DNA of 64,000 bases from contig NZ_NPIB01000029.1 of assembly GCF_002849605.1 (NCBI RefSeq), positions 1 through 64,000 on the forward strand. Direction: 5' to 3'. This document shows positions 1 through 9,014 of the stretch, piece after piece. The translations under genes were made by a program, and so were the position numbers. The DNA is from Photobacterium carnosum. GTDB taxonomy: Bacteria > Pseudomonadota > Gammaproteobacteria > Enterobacterales > Vibrionaceae. Positions within the stretch are counted from its first letter, which is position 1. Each line of letters begins with the position of its first letter. The notes beneath the pieces are model-generated. The model was not told the origin of the DNA, did not search any database, and saw only the letters and a program-made list of their open reading frames with translations.

Positions 1-58
1 CTAAATTAGCAGCATCGTGTTTGAATGCGACTGAATAAGTTGTTCGAGCTTTTTTCAT
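1..58 (-). CDS. IS3-family OrfA transposase subunit, N-terminal fragment
   Basis: A minus-strand frame starts with ATG at 58-56 and runs off the window edge after 19 codons, reading MKKARTTYSVAFKHDAANL. This is the typical opening of the helix-turn-helix OrfA protein of IS3-type elements (basic start, then a Tyr/Phe-x-x-x-Phe-Lys pattern). Only the N-terminus is visible, so the subgroup and intactness cannot be judged. Its position just inside the proposed IS end supports the call. Confidence 0.6.
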   Translation of the reverse strand, partial: MKKARTTYSVAFKHDAANL

Positions 59-108
59 TATGTACACCATTTTGATATTAAGAGTATTTTATCCTATTTA
101 GGTGTACA
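1..108 (-). mobile_element. End of an IS3-type insertion sequence (partial)
   Basis: The bases up to about 108 look like the left end of an IS lying leftwards out of the window. Read on the minus strand the end begins TGTACACCTAAATAGG and runs into a transposase start codon at 58. The TG...CA type terminus fits the IS3 family. TGTACACC at 61-68 and GGTGTACA at 101-108 form an inverted pair, so the exact tip could be either, but the downstream gene homology stops at about 109, which favours 108. The rest of the element is outside the window. Confidence 0.6.
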
Positions 109-491
109 AGTTCATTAAGCCACAACAGCTCAATAAAAAAGGCTTTACGACACCGTATAAATCAACCCATATGAATCATCCTTGCGTGCTCTGGGTTGAG
201 CAATCTTATGATAACTTTCTCTGGTTAAAAGCATTAACGTTAGCATTAAATAAAGAATATAAATTCAGATATAACAAAACCACTGATCATAAATCGATTG
301 CGGTGCTGGCAGAGATTGAGCGTCATTCTTATGATGCAGTAGGATTAACACCATTTGCTCAGGCAATGCCAAATGATTATAAAGTAGCAGCGAATGCGAT
401 TGAGGCTTATCGAAATTTCTATCGTGGCGACAAAGCAGCCTTTGCTAAATGGACCAAACGATCCCCTCCTGAGTGGTTTTACGTGGCTTAA
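102..491 (+). pseudogene. Phage-type DNA-repair-like protein, 5' end removed by IS
   Basis: The frame opens with GTG at 102 inside the IS end, but recognisable protein begins about residue 23 (STHMNHPCVLWVEQS) and runs to the C-terminus with FTPFAQAMP-like and EAYRNFYRGDKAAFAKWTKR blocks. These belong to a small-protein family common in phages and some bacteria. I recall full-length members starting with a FYLD...CDKHVVKM block of about 60 residues, which is missing here. Family function is not established to my knowledge; some members are annotated as DNA-repair glycosylase-like. The fused 129-residue product is probably non-functional. ATG at 170 is an alternative internal start. Confidence 0.6.
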
Positions 492-580
492 CGCATAATT
501 TAAGTATTATCGTTGCTGTATTCAACGTATTATGATCGCGTATTATTCTGATTTTATACGAAAATTAGCAAGGGTTAACG

Positions 581-862
581 ATGAATATAGATAAAGCGAA
601 AAAGCGGATTGCAAAGCAGGTTAAAAAAGGCTTTAAAGGCTATCCTCAGCTTTCTTTAACCTATTGTGGTAAAACGGCAGATATTGCAACGGAAGTGGTT
701 GTTACATTTACACTGGCAGAAGGGGCTGAGCCTCAAGAACAAAAATTTGCGAGTGAAAATGATGTTCGAGAAGATGAAACGATTCAATCTGTTCTTGTTA
801 AAATCATCGATCGTGCTGGCGCAAACAGTGTGCTTGAAACTGAAGGTGTTACCATTATCTAA
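581..862 (+). CDS. Hypothetical protein, 93 aa
   Basis: ATG at 581 follows an AGGG-type ribosome site (AAGGGTTAACG). The product is small, starts with a strongly basic stretch (KAKKRIAKQVKKGFKG) and continues as an acidic, beta-rich domain with no Cys, signal peptide or membrane segment. I do not recognise the family. It stands alone, followed after about 145 bases by a clear terminator, so it is probably its own transcription unit. The basic N-terminus could bind nucleic acid, but that is a guess. Confidence 0.6.
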   Translation: MNIDKAKKRIAKQVKKGFKGYPQLSLTYCGKTADIATEVVVTFTLAEGAEPQEQKFASENDVREDETIQSVLVKIIDRAGANSVLETEGVTII

Positions 863-1006
863 TCTAGAATAAGTATTCGAACCATTATAATTTCGTAAAA
901 GCATAGTTGATATAATCGACATTATCTTAATCCAGATTAAAGATTTTCAGATGTAGTCACGGTATTATTCATGTCAGCTTAGCGTTTATGATAAAAACAT
1001 ATAAAA

Positions 1007-1036
1007 AAGAACAGCTCACTAATGCTGTTCTTTTTG
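1007..1036 (+). terminator. Rho-independent terminator
   Basis: AAGAACAGC (1007-1015) pairs with GCTGTTCTT (1024-1032) around an 8-base loop, followed by a T-rich run. It closes the unit ending with the 93-aa gene. Confidence 0.8.
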
Positions 1037-1088
1037 TTTTTAGGGCGTTGGTAAAGATAAGACGACATGATATTTAAGAGGACGTGAT

Positions 1089-2201
1089 TTGAGTACTTTA
1101 TTTACAGAAGCCCGTATTGGCAACATGGCATTAAAAAACCGCTTTGTTCGTAGTGCAACATGGGAAAATATGGCGACAGAAGATGGCCATATGACCGATA
1201 AGCTTTATGCTATTTATGAAGAGCTTGCACAAGGTGAAGTGGGGCTGATCGTAACGGGTTATGCAAATATTGTCGCAGAAGAAAAACCCAATGCTGGCAT
1301 GATGGGGATGTATAACGACTCGTTTATCGAAGAATATCAAAAACTGACTGATCTTGTTCATCAATACGATTCTAAAATCGTGATGCAACTGGCTTATGGT
1401 GGCACTAAAACCACTTACAACCTTGGCGAGCGCGTGATCTTTGCACCTAGTGCGGTGTGCGAGAAAGGCACTCAAACATTAGGTCAGGCTATGACTCAAG
1501 CTGACATTGATTATATTGTTGAAGCTTTTGCATTAGCGACTAAACGTGCTCAAGATGCAGGTTTTGATGGTGTTGAAATTCATGCGGCGCATACCTATTT
1601 AATTAACCAGTTTCTAAGTCCGTATTATAATCAACGTGATGATCAGTATGGCGGTAGCCTTGATAACCGTATGCGTTTTCTATTAGAAATTTACGCTAAA
1701 ATTAGAACCTTAGTCGGTGATGATTTCCCTATTTTAGTTAAATTAACCGCCTCTGAATTCTTTGAGGGTGGACTAACGTTTGCTGATACGCGTCTTATTT
1801 GTAAAGAACTAGCAGCGGTTGGTGTGGATGCGATTATCATTTCAGGTAACGTGCATGGTAAGGCTGACACCATGGTGGGCGAGTCTTACGATGGTTACAC
1901 TATTGAAGCTGAAGGCTATTTCCATCAATACGGCGACGTAATCAGCCAAGATGTTGATGTGCCAGTGATTACTGTTGGTGGCTTGAGTGAATTTGATGCC
2001 ATTGAAGCGATGGCAAACAATACTGGTATTGAATTTTTCGCATTGTCACGTCCATTACTGTCTGAACCTAAGTTAATTAAACGTTGGTTAGAGGGGTATA
2101 AGGCTGACGTTGAATGTGAGCGTTGTTCAAAGTGCCGTACCCGTCGTGGTAATTTCTGTGTAGTAAATAAAACCCGTAAAGCAGAATTAGCCCGCTTATA
2201 A
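1089..2201 (+). CDS. Old-yellow-enzyme family NAD(P)H:flavin oxidoreductase
   Basis: The product is 370 aa, a normal length for single-domain OYE/YqjM-type FMN reductases that reduce activated C=C bonds. Motifs seen: an N-terminal IGNMALKNRFVRSAT block; the active-site HAAH at 'GVEIHAAHTYLINQFLSP'; the following DQYGGSLDNR; and an FMN-phosphate-binding 'VITVGG' with a later 'FFALSRPLL' block. The C-terminus carries four cysteines, C-x2-C-x2-C-x7-C (CERCSKCRTRRGNFC), which I have seen in one branch of this family and which may bind metal. The start is TTG at 1089, preceded by AAGAGGA at 1076-1082; no ATG fits the conserved N-terminus. Physiological substrate unknown. Confidence 0.88.
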   Translation: MSTLFTEARIGNMALKNRFVRSATWENMATEDGHMTDKLYAIYEELAQGEVGLIVTGYANIVAEEKPNAGMMGMYNDSFIEEYQKLTDLVHQYDSKIVMQLAYGGTKTTYNLGERVIFAPSAVCEKGTQTLGQAMTQADIDYIVEAFALATKRAQDAGFDGVEIHAAHTYLINQFLSPYYNQRDDQYGGSLDNRMRFLLEIYAKIRTLVGDDFPILVKLTASEFFEGGLTFADTRLICKELAAVGVDAIIISGNVHGKADTMVGESYDGYTIEAEGYFHQYGDVISQDVDVPVITVGGLSEFDAIEAMANNTGIEFFALSRPLLSEPKLIKRWLEGYKADVECERCSKCRTRRGNFCVVNKTRKAELARL

Positions 2202-2224
2202 TTGATATTATTAATTTGTTTCCT

Positions 2225-2258
2225 AAAAAAGAGCTAACCTTTGTGTTAGCTCTTTTTT
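2225..2258 (+). terminator. Rho-independent terminator
   Basis: AAAAAAGAGCTAAC (2225-2238) pairs perfectly with GTTAGCTCTTTTTT (2245-2258) around CTTTGT. It closes the OYE gene. Confidence 0.88.
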
Positions 2259-2408
2259 ACTTTTAGAGTAATAAATATCAGTATGATTACCTTTGCATCA
2301 TTGTGAGTATTAATTTATAGTATGGCATATTGTTATTTTAGTAACATATAGATAACAGTCGACTATGGATAATGTATTTATCGTTCAATGGATGAGAGGG
2401 TGAAAGTA

Positions 2409-3083
2409 ATGAAACAAAAGATCTGGTTATTGATATTAGTCATTATCACTACGGTAGGTTGTGCTAATAATCATAAAATACTAAAGCCCAAGACATTTGA
2501 AACATATGAAGACTTTCGCCCAGGTCCAAAGGATGGCGTTGATTTAGTGTGGGCGCAACGGGGTATATTTAATCAGCGTTCATTACAACGTAAAATAGCG
2601 CAATACAACAATATTATTTATGATCAAGTACATATCGTGCTTGATAAAGAAAAGAGTGATCACTTATCAGAGACTGAAATTATTATGATAAAAGATTATT
2701 TTATCAATCAGTTAAAATCACTTAATACAAAGTTAACCGTTGTTGAAAAGCCACAGCCAAAGACATTACGGGTTACGATTGCGATTACTAATGTTCAAAC
2801 ACCGAACCCTATTTTAGCGATCACAAGTAGTCTGTTACCGGTGGGGTTGGGGATCTCAACCATATCAAAAGTGCTTACAGGCGAGCATACCAATGTCGGT
2901 TCAGCGTCAATGGAAATATTGATCAGTGATGCGACAACAGGTGAGCCTATTATGGCAGCTATTGATCGTAAAACGGGTAATAAAGATTTTAGTACGATGA
3001 TTGATTCTTCTGATGACATAAAAGATGCAATCAATTGGTGGGTTAAGCGACTATCTCTGACTCTTGCGCAATATAAACAGTAA
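2409..3083 (+). CDS. DUF3313-type outer lipoprotein
   Basis: The start is placed at ATG 2409, because it gives a clean lipoprotein signal (MKQKIWLLILVIITTVGC, lipobox TVGC) after GAGAGGGTGAAAG; an earlier in-frame ATG at 2388 adds seven charged residues. The mature part has the DUF3313 pattern: a YEDFRPGPKDGVDLVWAQRG block, a family-like central stretch with alternating beta strands, and a glycine-rich 'LLPVGLGIST' segment before a strand carrying A-S-M-E-I-L-I. Families of this kind are predicted envelope lipoproteins of unknown role. It is flanked by terminators on both sides, so it is monocistronic. Confidence 0.75.
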   Translation: MKQKIWLLILVIITTVGCANNHKILKPKTFETYEDFRPGPKDGVDLVWAQRGIFNQRSLQRKIAQYNNIIYDQVHIVLDKEKSDHLSETEIIMIKDYFINQLKSLNTKLTVVEKPQPKTLRVTIAITNVQTPNPILAITSSLLPVGLGISTISKVLTGEHTNVGSASMEILISDATTGEPIMAAIDRKTGNKDFSTMIDSSDDIKDAINWWVKRLSLTLAQYKQ

Positions 3084-3112
3084 TCGTTTAACAACATCAA
3101 CAAAAATAAGAG

Positions 3113-3149
3113 AGCGGCTGTTAAATATTCATTAATAGCCGCTTTTTTT
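3113..3149. terminator. Hairpin terminator between convergent genes
   Basis: AGCGGCTGTTA (3113-3123) pairs with TAATAGCCGCT (3133-3143) with one G-T pair, followed by seven T on the plus strand. It ends the lipoprotein gene. The opposite gene roxA stops at 3157, so the hairpin may serve both. Confidence 0.8.
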
Positions 3150-3156
3150 GATTTAG

Positions 3157-4290
3157 TTATTCAACAGGGTACCAATAGCCGATATTAATTAGTTGGGTCA
3201 ACATAGCTAGAAATGCGGGGTGATCAAGATTTTCGCCTAATTGAGCATAGGATATTTGTTCCTCATCACATAATAATTTAGCCGCATCAGCACACTCTGG
3301 TGGTAATTGATATTGCTCGCCATTAATATAAACAAGGTGAGCTTGATCTGGATGATAAAACGCACGTAAACCACCAATACGTTTAAACGCTTCACCGTCT
3401 TCTAAGAACTGATAGGTTTCATTATTTTGCCATGGTGGCTCAGATGCCATTACATCTAGTTCATGACGATTTTGCGTTAGATGTTCGCCCATCCATTGCT
3501 TTAATCGTTGTGGATCATCAAGCAAACTGCGCATCATGTTTTCAAGATCTTTTGCTTCTTCTGCCAAGATAGCACCGTTGTTAGTACGGGCAGGAAGCGC
3601 TGGATTATGGTAGTGCACATCACCAATATCATTCGCAATCACAAAGTCGGCAAAGCTGCTTAATAATTCTTGTTTCTTAGGCGAGCGGAAACCCACTGAA
3701 AAACTCATTGATGTTTCAATGGCGTAACCATCATGCGGGAAACCTGGCGGAATATATAAAATATCACCGGGCTCTAAAATATCGTCAATAATAGGATCAA
3801 AGCCTTTTATTTGACGTAATGCAGGATGACGACATTCTTCTTCGTAGTCATCTTTTTTAGGACCTACGCGCCAATGACGTTTACCTGAACCTTGAGTAAT
3901 GAATACATCATATTGATCGATATGAGGGCCAACACCGCCGCCTGGGGTCGAGTAGCTGATCATTAAATCGTCCAGTAACCAACCGGGTAATTGACGAAAT
4001 GGGGTGATCAGTTGTGCAGCACCTTCATGCCAATGGTTTGCCGCTTGAACAATGAATGACCAATTATCTTCAGGGGTGTCATCAAAAGTCAGTGGCCCAT
4101 GACGTACATCCCAAGTATCTGCTAATTTAGCGATATAACGCGAATCAACCTCTTCTTCCATTGCTAATCCTGCGAGTTCATCAGGTGTAATGGGATCGAC
4201 AAAGTTTTTAAAACCGCCCTTGATAATGGTGGGTTTCTTTTGCCAAAACTCGGCAAGAAATTCTTCAAATGAAAACGTCAATTGATACAT
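3157..4290 (-). CDS. roxA: Ribosomal oxygenase RoxA (50S L16 arginine hydroxylase)
   Basis: The product is 377 aa and matches E. coli YcfD/RoxA along its length, a JmjC-fold Fe(II)/2-oxoglutarate dioxygenase that hydroxylates an arginine of ribosomal protein L16. The iron triad is visible: H123 and D125 in 'GVGPHIDQYDVF' and H186 in 'PPGFPHDGYA'. The 'NFIDP'-like motif near residue 30 and the 'NIGYWYP' C-terminus fit the dimerisation and winged-helix parts. It is a lone gene with its own promoter region; the ribosome site is weak (AGAATAAT). Confidence 0.93.
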   Translation of the reverse strand: MYQLTFSFEEFLAEFWQKKPTIIKGGFKNFVDPITPDELAGLAMEEEVDSRYIAKLADTWDVRHGPLTFDDTPEDNWSFIVQAANHWHEGAAQLITPFRQLPGWLLDDLMISYSTPGGGVGPHIDQYDVFITQGSGKRHWRVGPKKDDYEEECRHPALRQIKGFDPIIDDILEPGDILYIPPGFPHDGYAIETSMSFSVGFRSPKKQELLSSFADFVIANDIGDVHYHNPALPARTNNGAILAEEAKDLENMMRSLLDDPQRLKQWMGEHLTQNRHELDVMASEPPWQNNETYQFLEDGEAFKRIGGLRAFYHPDQAHLVYINGEQYQLPPECADAAKLLCDEEQISYAQLGENLDHPAFLAMLTQLINIGYWYPVE

Positions 4291-4397
4291 ATTATTCTAT
4301 TTATTGTTGAGCTGGATGGCGATTATAACGTAATCCATTTTTAGAGATAGTATTTGTTTTTGTTAATGGATAAACCTATATTGGAATGAATAATCAT

Positions 4398-4427
4398 AAA
4401 AAAAAGTGCCAATATTGGCACTTTTTT
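4398..4427. terminator. Palindromic terminator
   Basis: GTGCCAATATTGGCAC (4406-4421) is a perfect palindrome flanked by A-runs on the left and T-runs on the right, so it can act in both directions. It lies just after the stop of the minus-strand peptidase gene. Confidence 0.8.
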
Positions 4428-4463
4428 AATTACTAAATATTATTATTGTTAGTGAACTATGAG

Positions 4464-5930
4464 TTAAGCTCCGGCGAAATGTGACGCCATATCTGCTTTT
4501 TGAGTTAACGTTGTGAATATTTTATTAGTCACTATCAGCGCATTATCTGTCGCTACTTTTTCGAATTGATTAATCAAAGCCGTTGCTTGTTTTGGATGCT
4601 GCTTATAAATAGTTAAGTATTTTTGTTCCATTTTTTTCTGAGCAATAGCGGTATCAGCTTCGTATTTATCGTAGGCAGCACGAATAATCGGTTCATTTTG
4701 TTTCCAATTCGCCATACCTAACGTTTGTAGTTTTCGCATATCCCAGAAGATAGAACCATTACTTGCGACATCAGTACCGATATCATAGCCGTATGGGATC
4801 TCAGTTGTTCCTTGATAGAACGGAATGTAAACCCCAAGCGCCGTCATGCCTAAGTTAATGTACTCTGTTTCACCAATGGCAGTTGGTAGATTAGGACGCA
4901 CTTCAATGATATGCGATTCAGCGCAACGGAATACTGAAATTGGACGATAGTGGCCGAGTGGATCTGCATTTGCATATGGGTCCATCGCGGTGCCTTGATA
5001 ATGGTTACGCATAATGGCTTCTACTTTTTGAAGTGAGATTTTATGTGTAGGCGTTAAAAAGACAGGGTAATTCGGTTGGTCGTGATCAATTTGTGTTTTA
5101 AGCTTAGGGTTTAGAATATGTTGTGCAATCCATACGCGAGGGTAGTTATAAGTGATATTTTCTTGGCCGCCAGTAGTGGCATAAGCATCATGGAAATCAA
5201 AAGGTTGATTAGCCTTGGTAACATACAAACCATGTTGTTTAGCAAAAGAAACTAATGTTGGCGAGGCGAGATAATCACTGTTATTAGGTAGATATTGTTT
5301 TAAACGTGATTGGTTGCCTGAAATGAAATAAGCATCTTTAGGTATTTTACGTGCCATCCATTGATGACCGCTGCCTGTTTCTAAGTACCAAATTCCGGTT
5401 TTATCAATAAATCCAACCCCAAAGCCTTGTGATGCGCCACGTTCTTCAATGATTTTACCTAGTAATTCAACACCTTCTTTGGCACTGTGAATACGAGGTA
5501 AAATCACATTTTCGATTGAATCTTCATTAATACCATTTTTAGTATTATAAGGATCGGCGGCCAGTGCGGCTTTTCGGTTAGTCAGGCTTTCGGTTGAGGT
5601 AATACCCACGCCCGCAGAATTTAAGCCCACTTCACCCATGGTTTTATCATGAGTATCCCAATCCTGCATTGATGTATAAGCCAATGACACTTTAGGGAAT
5701 GGATAGGTAAAGCCATCAGTATTGGAGTGGAATTGCCCTTTTTCATTAACAGCATGAGGATGAAGAACAAAGTGTTTAGCCCATACCGCTTTATAGTCTT
5801 CATTACGTGCCATGTAATAGGCATCATTGGTTGAGGCTTGATCACCAACAAGGAGAGTTGTACACGCATTTGCCGCTTGAGTGCCAAGTAAACTGGCAAT
5901 GGCACACGCTAATAAAGGTAGTTTTTTCAT
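4464..5930 (-). CDS. C69-family dipeptidase (PepD-like), exported
   Basis: The product is 488 aa from ATG at 5930 (a TTG three codons earlier is less likely). A signal peptide (MKKLPLLACAIASLLGTQAANA) precedes Cys23, which begins the conserved CTTLLVG motif. In family C69 this Cys becomes the N-terminal nucleophile after cleavage, so it is catalytic rather than a lipid anchor; ANAC is also a poor lipobox. Further family blocks are 'YMARNEDY', 'GGQENITYNYPRVWIAQ' and 'GSIFWDMRKLQTLGM'. It probably cleaves dipeptides in the periplasm. The gene is monocistronic. Confidence 0.87.
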   Translation of the reverse strand: MKKLPLLACAIASLLGTQAANACTTLLVGDQASTNDAYYMARNEDYKAVWAKHFVLHPHAVNEKGQFHSNTDGFTYPFPKVSLAYTSMQDWDTHDKTMGEVGLNSAGVGITSTESLTNRKAALAADPYNTKNGINEDSIENVILPRIHSAKEGVELLGKIIEERGASQGFGVGFIDKTGIWYLETGSGHQWMARKIPKDAYFISGNQSRLKQYLPNNSDYLASPTLVSFAKQHGLYVTKANQPFDFHDAYATTGGQENITYNYPRVWIAQHILNPKLKTQIDHDQPNYPVFLTPTHKISLQKVEAIMRNHYQGTAMDPYANADPLGHYRPISVFRCAESHIIEVRPNLPTAIGETEYINLGMTALGVYIPFYQGTTEIPYGYDIGTDVASNGSIFWDMRKLQTLGMANWKQNEPIIRAAYDKYEADTAIAQKKMEQKYLTIYKQHPKQATALINQFEKVATDNALIVTNKIFTTLTQKADMASHFAGA

Positions 5931-6081
5931 AATCGTCAATTAAGTTTATAAAATGAACATTTATTCTATTCTTGCTGAAATAAATAACCATATCAGTAAT
6001 AACAATCTTATCTTGTTAATTCTCAGTTCATTTTCAGCTGTAAGTACCAATAGAATAATTTAAATCATAAACAGCGGTGGG

Positions 6082-6090
6082 TGATATAAT
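6082..6090 (+). promoter_or_regulatory. Extended -10 promoter element
   Basis: TGATATAAT at 6082-6090 is a TGn-TATAAT extended -10. Transcription would begin near 6097, so the TTG at 6093 cannot be the start of the following gene. Confidence 0.5.
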
Positions 6091-6149
6091 ACTTGGAGGT
6101 TGAGGTTTATTTTCATAAAATGGTTGTTTATGTTAATGAACTGCTTCCT

Positions 6150-7055
6150 ATGTCCAAGTTTTCTTTGAATCAAATTCCTATTGGCGTCAGATATATGCTG
6201 ATGTCAGCATTTGCCTTTGCATTGATGTCGAGTTGTGTGAAATTAGTCCACACTTATGGTATTCCGGTGTTTGAAATTGTTGCTGCACGTGCGGTGGTAT
6301 CACTGCTTATTAGCTATGCTGACGTCAAACGGAAACGGATTGATATCTGGGGCAATAACCGCAAGCTATTATTAACCCGTGGTGTGACTGGTTCATTGTC
6401 ATTAATTTGTGTTTATTATGCAGTCTCAACCTTACCTTTAGCCGAAGCAACCATTTTACAATATCTTAATCCTGTTTTTACGGCGGTGTTAGCGATCCTT
6501 TTCCTCAAAGAAAAAATCCATATCAGTACCATTATTTGTATTTTCTGTTCGATTATTGGTTTGTTATTGATGGTGGGGCCAGGACTGACGCTAGATCACG
6601 TTCAACAATTACCGTTATTTAGTATTGGTATTGCACTGTTAGGCGCATTTGGTAGTGGCGTGTCTTATATTATTGTTAAGCGTTTAAGCAGTACGGAAGA
6701 TAGTTCGGTAATTATTCTCTATTTCCCATTGATTGCATTGCCATTATCAGTGTTATTAATGGGTGATGATTTTGTTATGCCAACTACAGAAGCGCTATTC
6801 TTACTGCTCTTTGTGGGTATTTTTACCCAGTTTGGTCAAGTCGGCTTAACCAAAGCAATGAAAGTCGAAGTGGCAAGTAAAGCAACCGCATATTCTTATA
6901 TTCAAGTCGTGTTTTCGATTATTTTAGGTTGGTTGGTCTTTAGTGAAGTGCCATCGACATGGACATTAGCGGGGGGGGCGATGATAGTGTTAGGCGCATT
7001 AGTGAATGTGATTGGTAGTTTACGCGCTAATAAAGCAAAAGCGGCAATAGTCTAA
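6150..7055 (+). CDS. EamA/DMT-family inner-membrane transporter
   Basis: About 301 aa from ATG at 6150, which begins directly before the first membrane segment (MSKFSLNQIPIGVRYMLMS). An in-frame ATG at 6120 is possible. Two EamA repeats are seen, with around ten hydrophobic helices; each repeat ends in the usual 'LNPVFTAVLAILFLKE' and 'VFSIILGWLVFSEVP' type helix pair. Such drug/metabolite transporters export or import small metabolites; the substrate cannot be read from sequence. It has its own extended -10 promoter. Confidence 0.85.
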   Translation: MSKFSLNQIPIGVRYMLMSAFAFALMSSCVKLVHTYGIPVFEIVAARAVVSLLISYADVKRKRIDIWGNNRKLLLTRGVTGSLSLICVYYAVSTLPLAEATILQYLNPVFTAVLAILFLKEKIHISTIICIFCSIIGLLLMVGPGLTLDHVQQLPLFSIGIALLGAFGSGVSYIIVKRLSSTEDSSVIILYFPLIALPLSVLLMGDDFVMPTTEALFLLLFVGIFTQFGQVGLTKAMKVEVASKATAYSYIQVVFSIILGWLVFSEVPSTWTLAGGAMIVLGALVNVIGSLRANKAKAAIV

Positions 7056-7072
7056 TTTTTAACGGATCACTT

Positions 7073-7116
7073 AAAAAACCTGTGATATTTAACGCTTATT
7101 GATTAAATACCACAGG
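7073..7116 (-). terminator. Terminator of the TDT transporter gene
   Basis: CCTGTGATATTTAA (7079-7092) pairs with TTAAATACCACAGG (7103-7116) with one mismatch. On the minus strand it is followed by six T. It also lies downstream of the plus-strand EamA gene. Confidence 0.75.
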
Positions 7117-7127
7117 GATTGTTTCTA

Positions 7128-8249
7128 TTAGTTATTGCCTTTTTTTGATTTTATATGGACAACAGAAGTCGGATTATTAAAAATCTTACCGTGTTTAAAG
7201 CCTTTAAATGTGCCTAACGCTGCTGTAACCCACGCTAAGATCAAGAATGTAAAGAGGATAATTGAAGCCCATTGAAATGCGGGTAAACCAGTATGAAGTG
7301 CTAATTGTGTTGTCCCTGTTACACATGTGCCCACGGGGAATGTAAATGCCCACCATGTTAATGCAAACGGCATTTTACGACGCATAGCACGTAGGGTTAA
7401 TAATGCCGCGACACAGAACCACAACATTGCAAAGCCCCAAATAGGTACGCCATATAAAATCGCCATAACATTCATTGCACTGGCAATAGGTTCATTGACA
7501 GTAAACATCGCCGCTGTACCTAAACACCCTGCCGCAGTAATTGATTGACCTAACGGACCTAATACAATCCATAACGTTGGCACACGTGCACTGCCTGATG
7601 TACCTGCGTGTGCTAAACGACTCCAGATCAATGTAATAATAATGACTGATGCCATTAAACTCATACCAAAACACGCATACATGCCATAAAGTAAGGTTTG
7701 TTGTGCTGCAGAATGGGCCATATGTGATAAGAACATTGAACCGATAGTGGCTGATACCATGGGTGGAACAACGGGCATTAACCAACCACCAAAGGCAGCA
7801 TCGTCATGCACTTCATTATGAGTAAATAAACGGTATGGAATAATAATAGCAGTAATAATACCGCTGATTGTACCAATCCAAAATAGTGGCCACGCAATAT
7901 TAAGGGCAAGACTTTGGCCAAGAACATGAGGACCTAATAATAGTGTGCCGCCCGCAATTGTCAGAAATGCCATTGGTGGTGCGCCAAAGAATTGAGACAT
8001 CACTGGATCGTTAAATTGACGTTTAATAATATGGGGTTTGGTGATTGTTTGATAGCTTTTGATGATGGTCATAACGATCAGCATCGCAAATGCAATTAAC
8101 CAAACAACCGTTGCAAATCCAACTAAGTCTTTGCCTATAAAAGGTAATCCAACAGCAGCATTAGCGATAATACCTGTACCCATGACGGATGCAAACCAGT
8201 TGGGACCCATTTCTTTTTGTAATTCGATTTGTTGTTTATTTGTTGACAT
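7128..8249 (-). CDS. TDT family transporter (TehA/Mae1/SLAC1 fold)
   Basis: 373 aa from ATG at 8249 with GAAAAG upstream; a TTG five codons earlier is less likely. The protein opens with the family signature 'MGPNWFASVMGTGI' and has about ten hydrophobic helices, repeated GP/GTG turns and a phenylalanine-rich pore-type pattern. Relatives carry tellurite, C4-dicarboxylate, malate or sulfite, and the anion here is not known. It is single-gene, convergent with the EamA transporter. Confidence 0.85.
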   Translation of the reverse strand: MSTNKQQIELQKEMGPNWFASVMGTGIIANAAVGLPFIGKDLVGFATVVWLIAFAMLIVMTIIKSYQTITKPHIIKRQFNDPVMSQFFGAPPMAFLTIAGGTLLLGPHVLGQSLALNIAWPLFWIGTISGIITAIIIPYRLFTHNEVHDDAAFGGWLMPVVPPMVSATIGSMFLSHMAHSAAQQTLLYGMYACFGMSLMASVIIITLIWSRLAHAGTSGSARVPTLWIVLGPLGQSITAAGCLGTAAMFTVNEPIASAMNVMAILYGVPIWGFAMLWFCVAALLTLRAMRRKMPFALTWWAFTFPVGTCVTGTTQLALHTGLPAFQWASIILFTFLILAWVTAALGTFKGFKHGKIFNNPTSVVHIKSKKGNN

Positions 8250-8555
8250 AAATATACTTTTCAATGAGAGAGTTTTTACAAATAGCGTGCAATATTTCTC
8301 TTTTTAATAGGAGATATAATCTTATATCTTTAGTTTTTATATTGTGTGCTTATAAATAATGTACTAACTATAACGTCATTTTTGATTTTGTAAAATTGAA
8401 TATTATTAATAATAGGTTAAGAATTATTTAACCTGAATTTTTAGTTATTATTTTTGCATGACTATGGGGGGTATATTATATGTTATTGTATTTTAATATG
8501 ATTTATACGAATCACTGTTGTAAAATTAGTTTTTGGTAATATTAAGGTTTAAACA

Positions 8556-8876
8556 ATGATTAAATTAAATAATGAAAACTATTGTGGTGAGATTAACATT
8601 GATTCAAAAGTAACAGGTTATGGGGAAGTGCAAGGTTATTCATGGTGCTTATCATCAACCTCGACCACTATTGTTATAGAGATCGCTGAAGATCAATCGA
8701 TAGACAGTAAAAGCTTGCCACTTGTGGGTTATGGCTGTGGTGGTTGGGTTTATGAGCAGCCATTAACTAAAAATGAGAATGATATCTTAGCCATAATAAA
8801 TACTGCAATGATGTTATTCCGTGATAATAAAATGACATATTTTCCAGCAGTGACATGCAGTTGTAGTGATTTGTAA
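8556..8876 (+). CDS. Hypothetical Cys- and Gly-rich small protein, 106 aa
   Basis: ATG at 8556 has only a weak ribosome site (AAGG, far upstream). The product has no signal peptide or membrane helix. It carries cysteines at the start (NYCGEI), middle (YSWCL, GYGCGGW) and a terminal CSCSDL, which could bind a metal or form disulfides. I do not recognise the family. The preceding 290 bases are AT-rich without any feature I can name. Confidence 0.5.
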   Translation: MIKLNNENYCGEINIDSKVTGYGEVQGYSWCLSSTSTTIVIEIAEDQSIDSKSLPLVGYGCGGWVYEQPLTKNENDILAIINTAMMLFRDNKMTYFPAVTCSCSDL

Positions 8877-9014
8877 AATCATCTATTTAGCTGTAAAACT
8901 TATAATGTTGTTATTTTTTTGTGAGATAAATCAAAATATTGTAATAAAAAACACATGGGTAGTGATAAAAATATGCTATTAATGAATAAATAATGATAGC
9001 AGCAGATATGTGTA

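Noticed and set aside
5865..5930. C69 peptidase as a lipoprotein because of an early Cys
   Set aside because: ANAC is not a lipobox; the family uses this Cys as N-terminal nucleophile.
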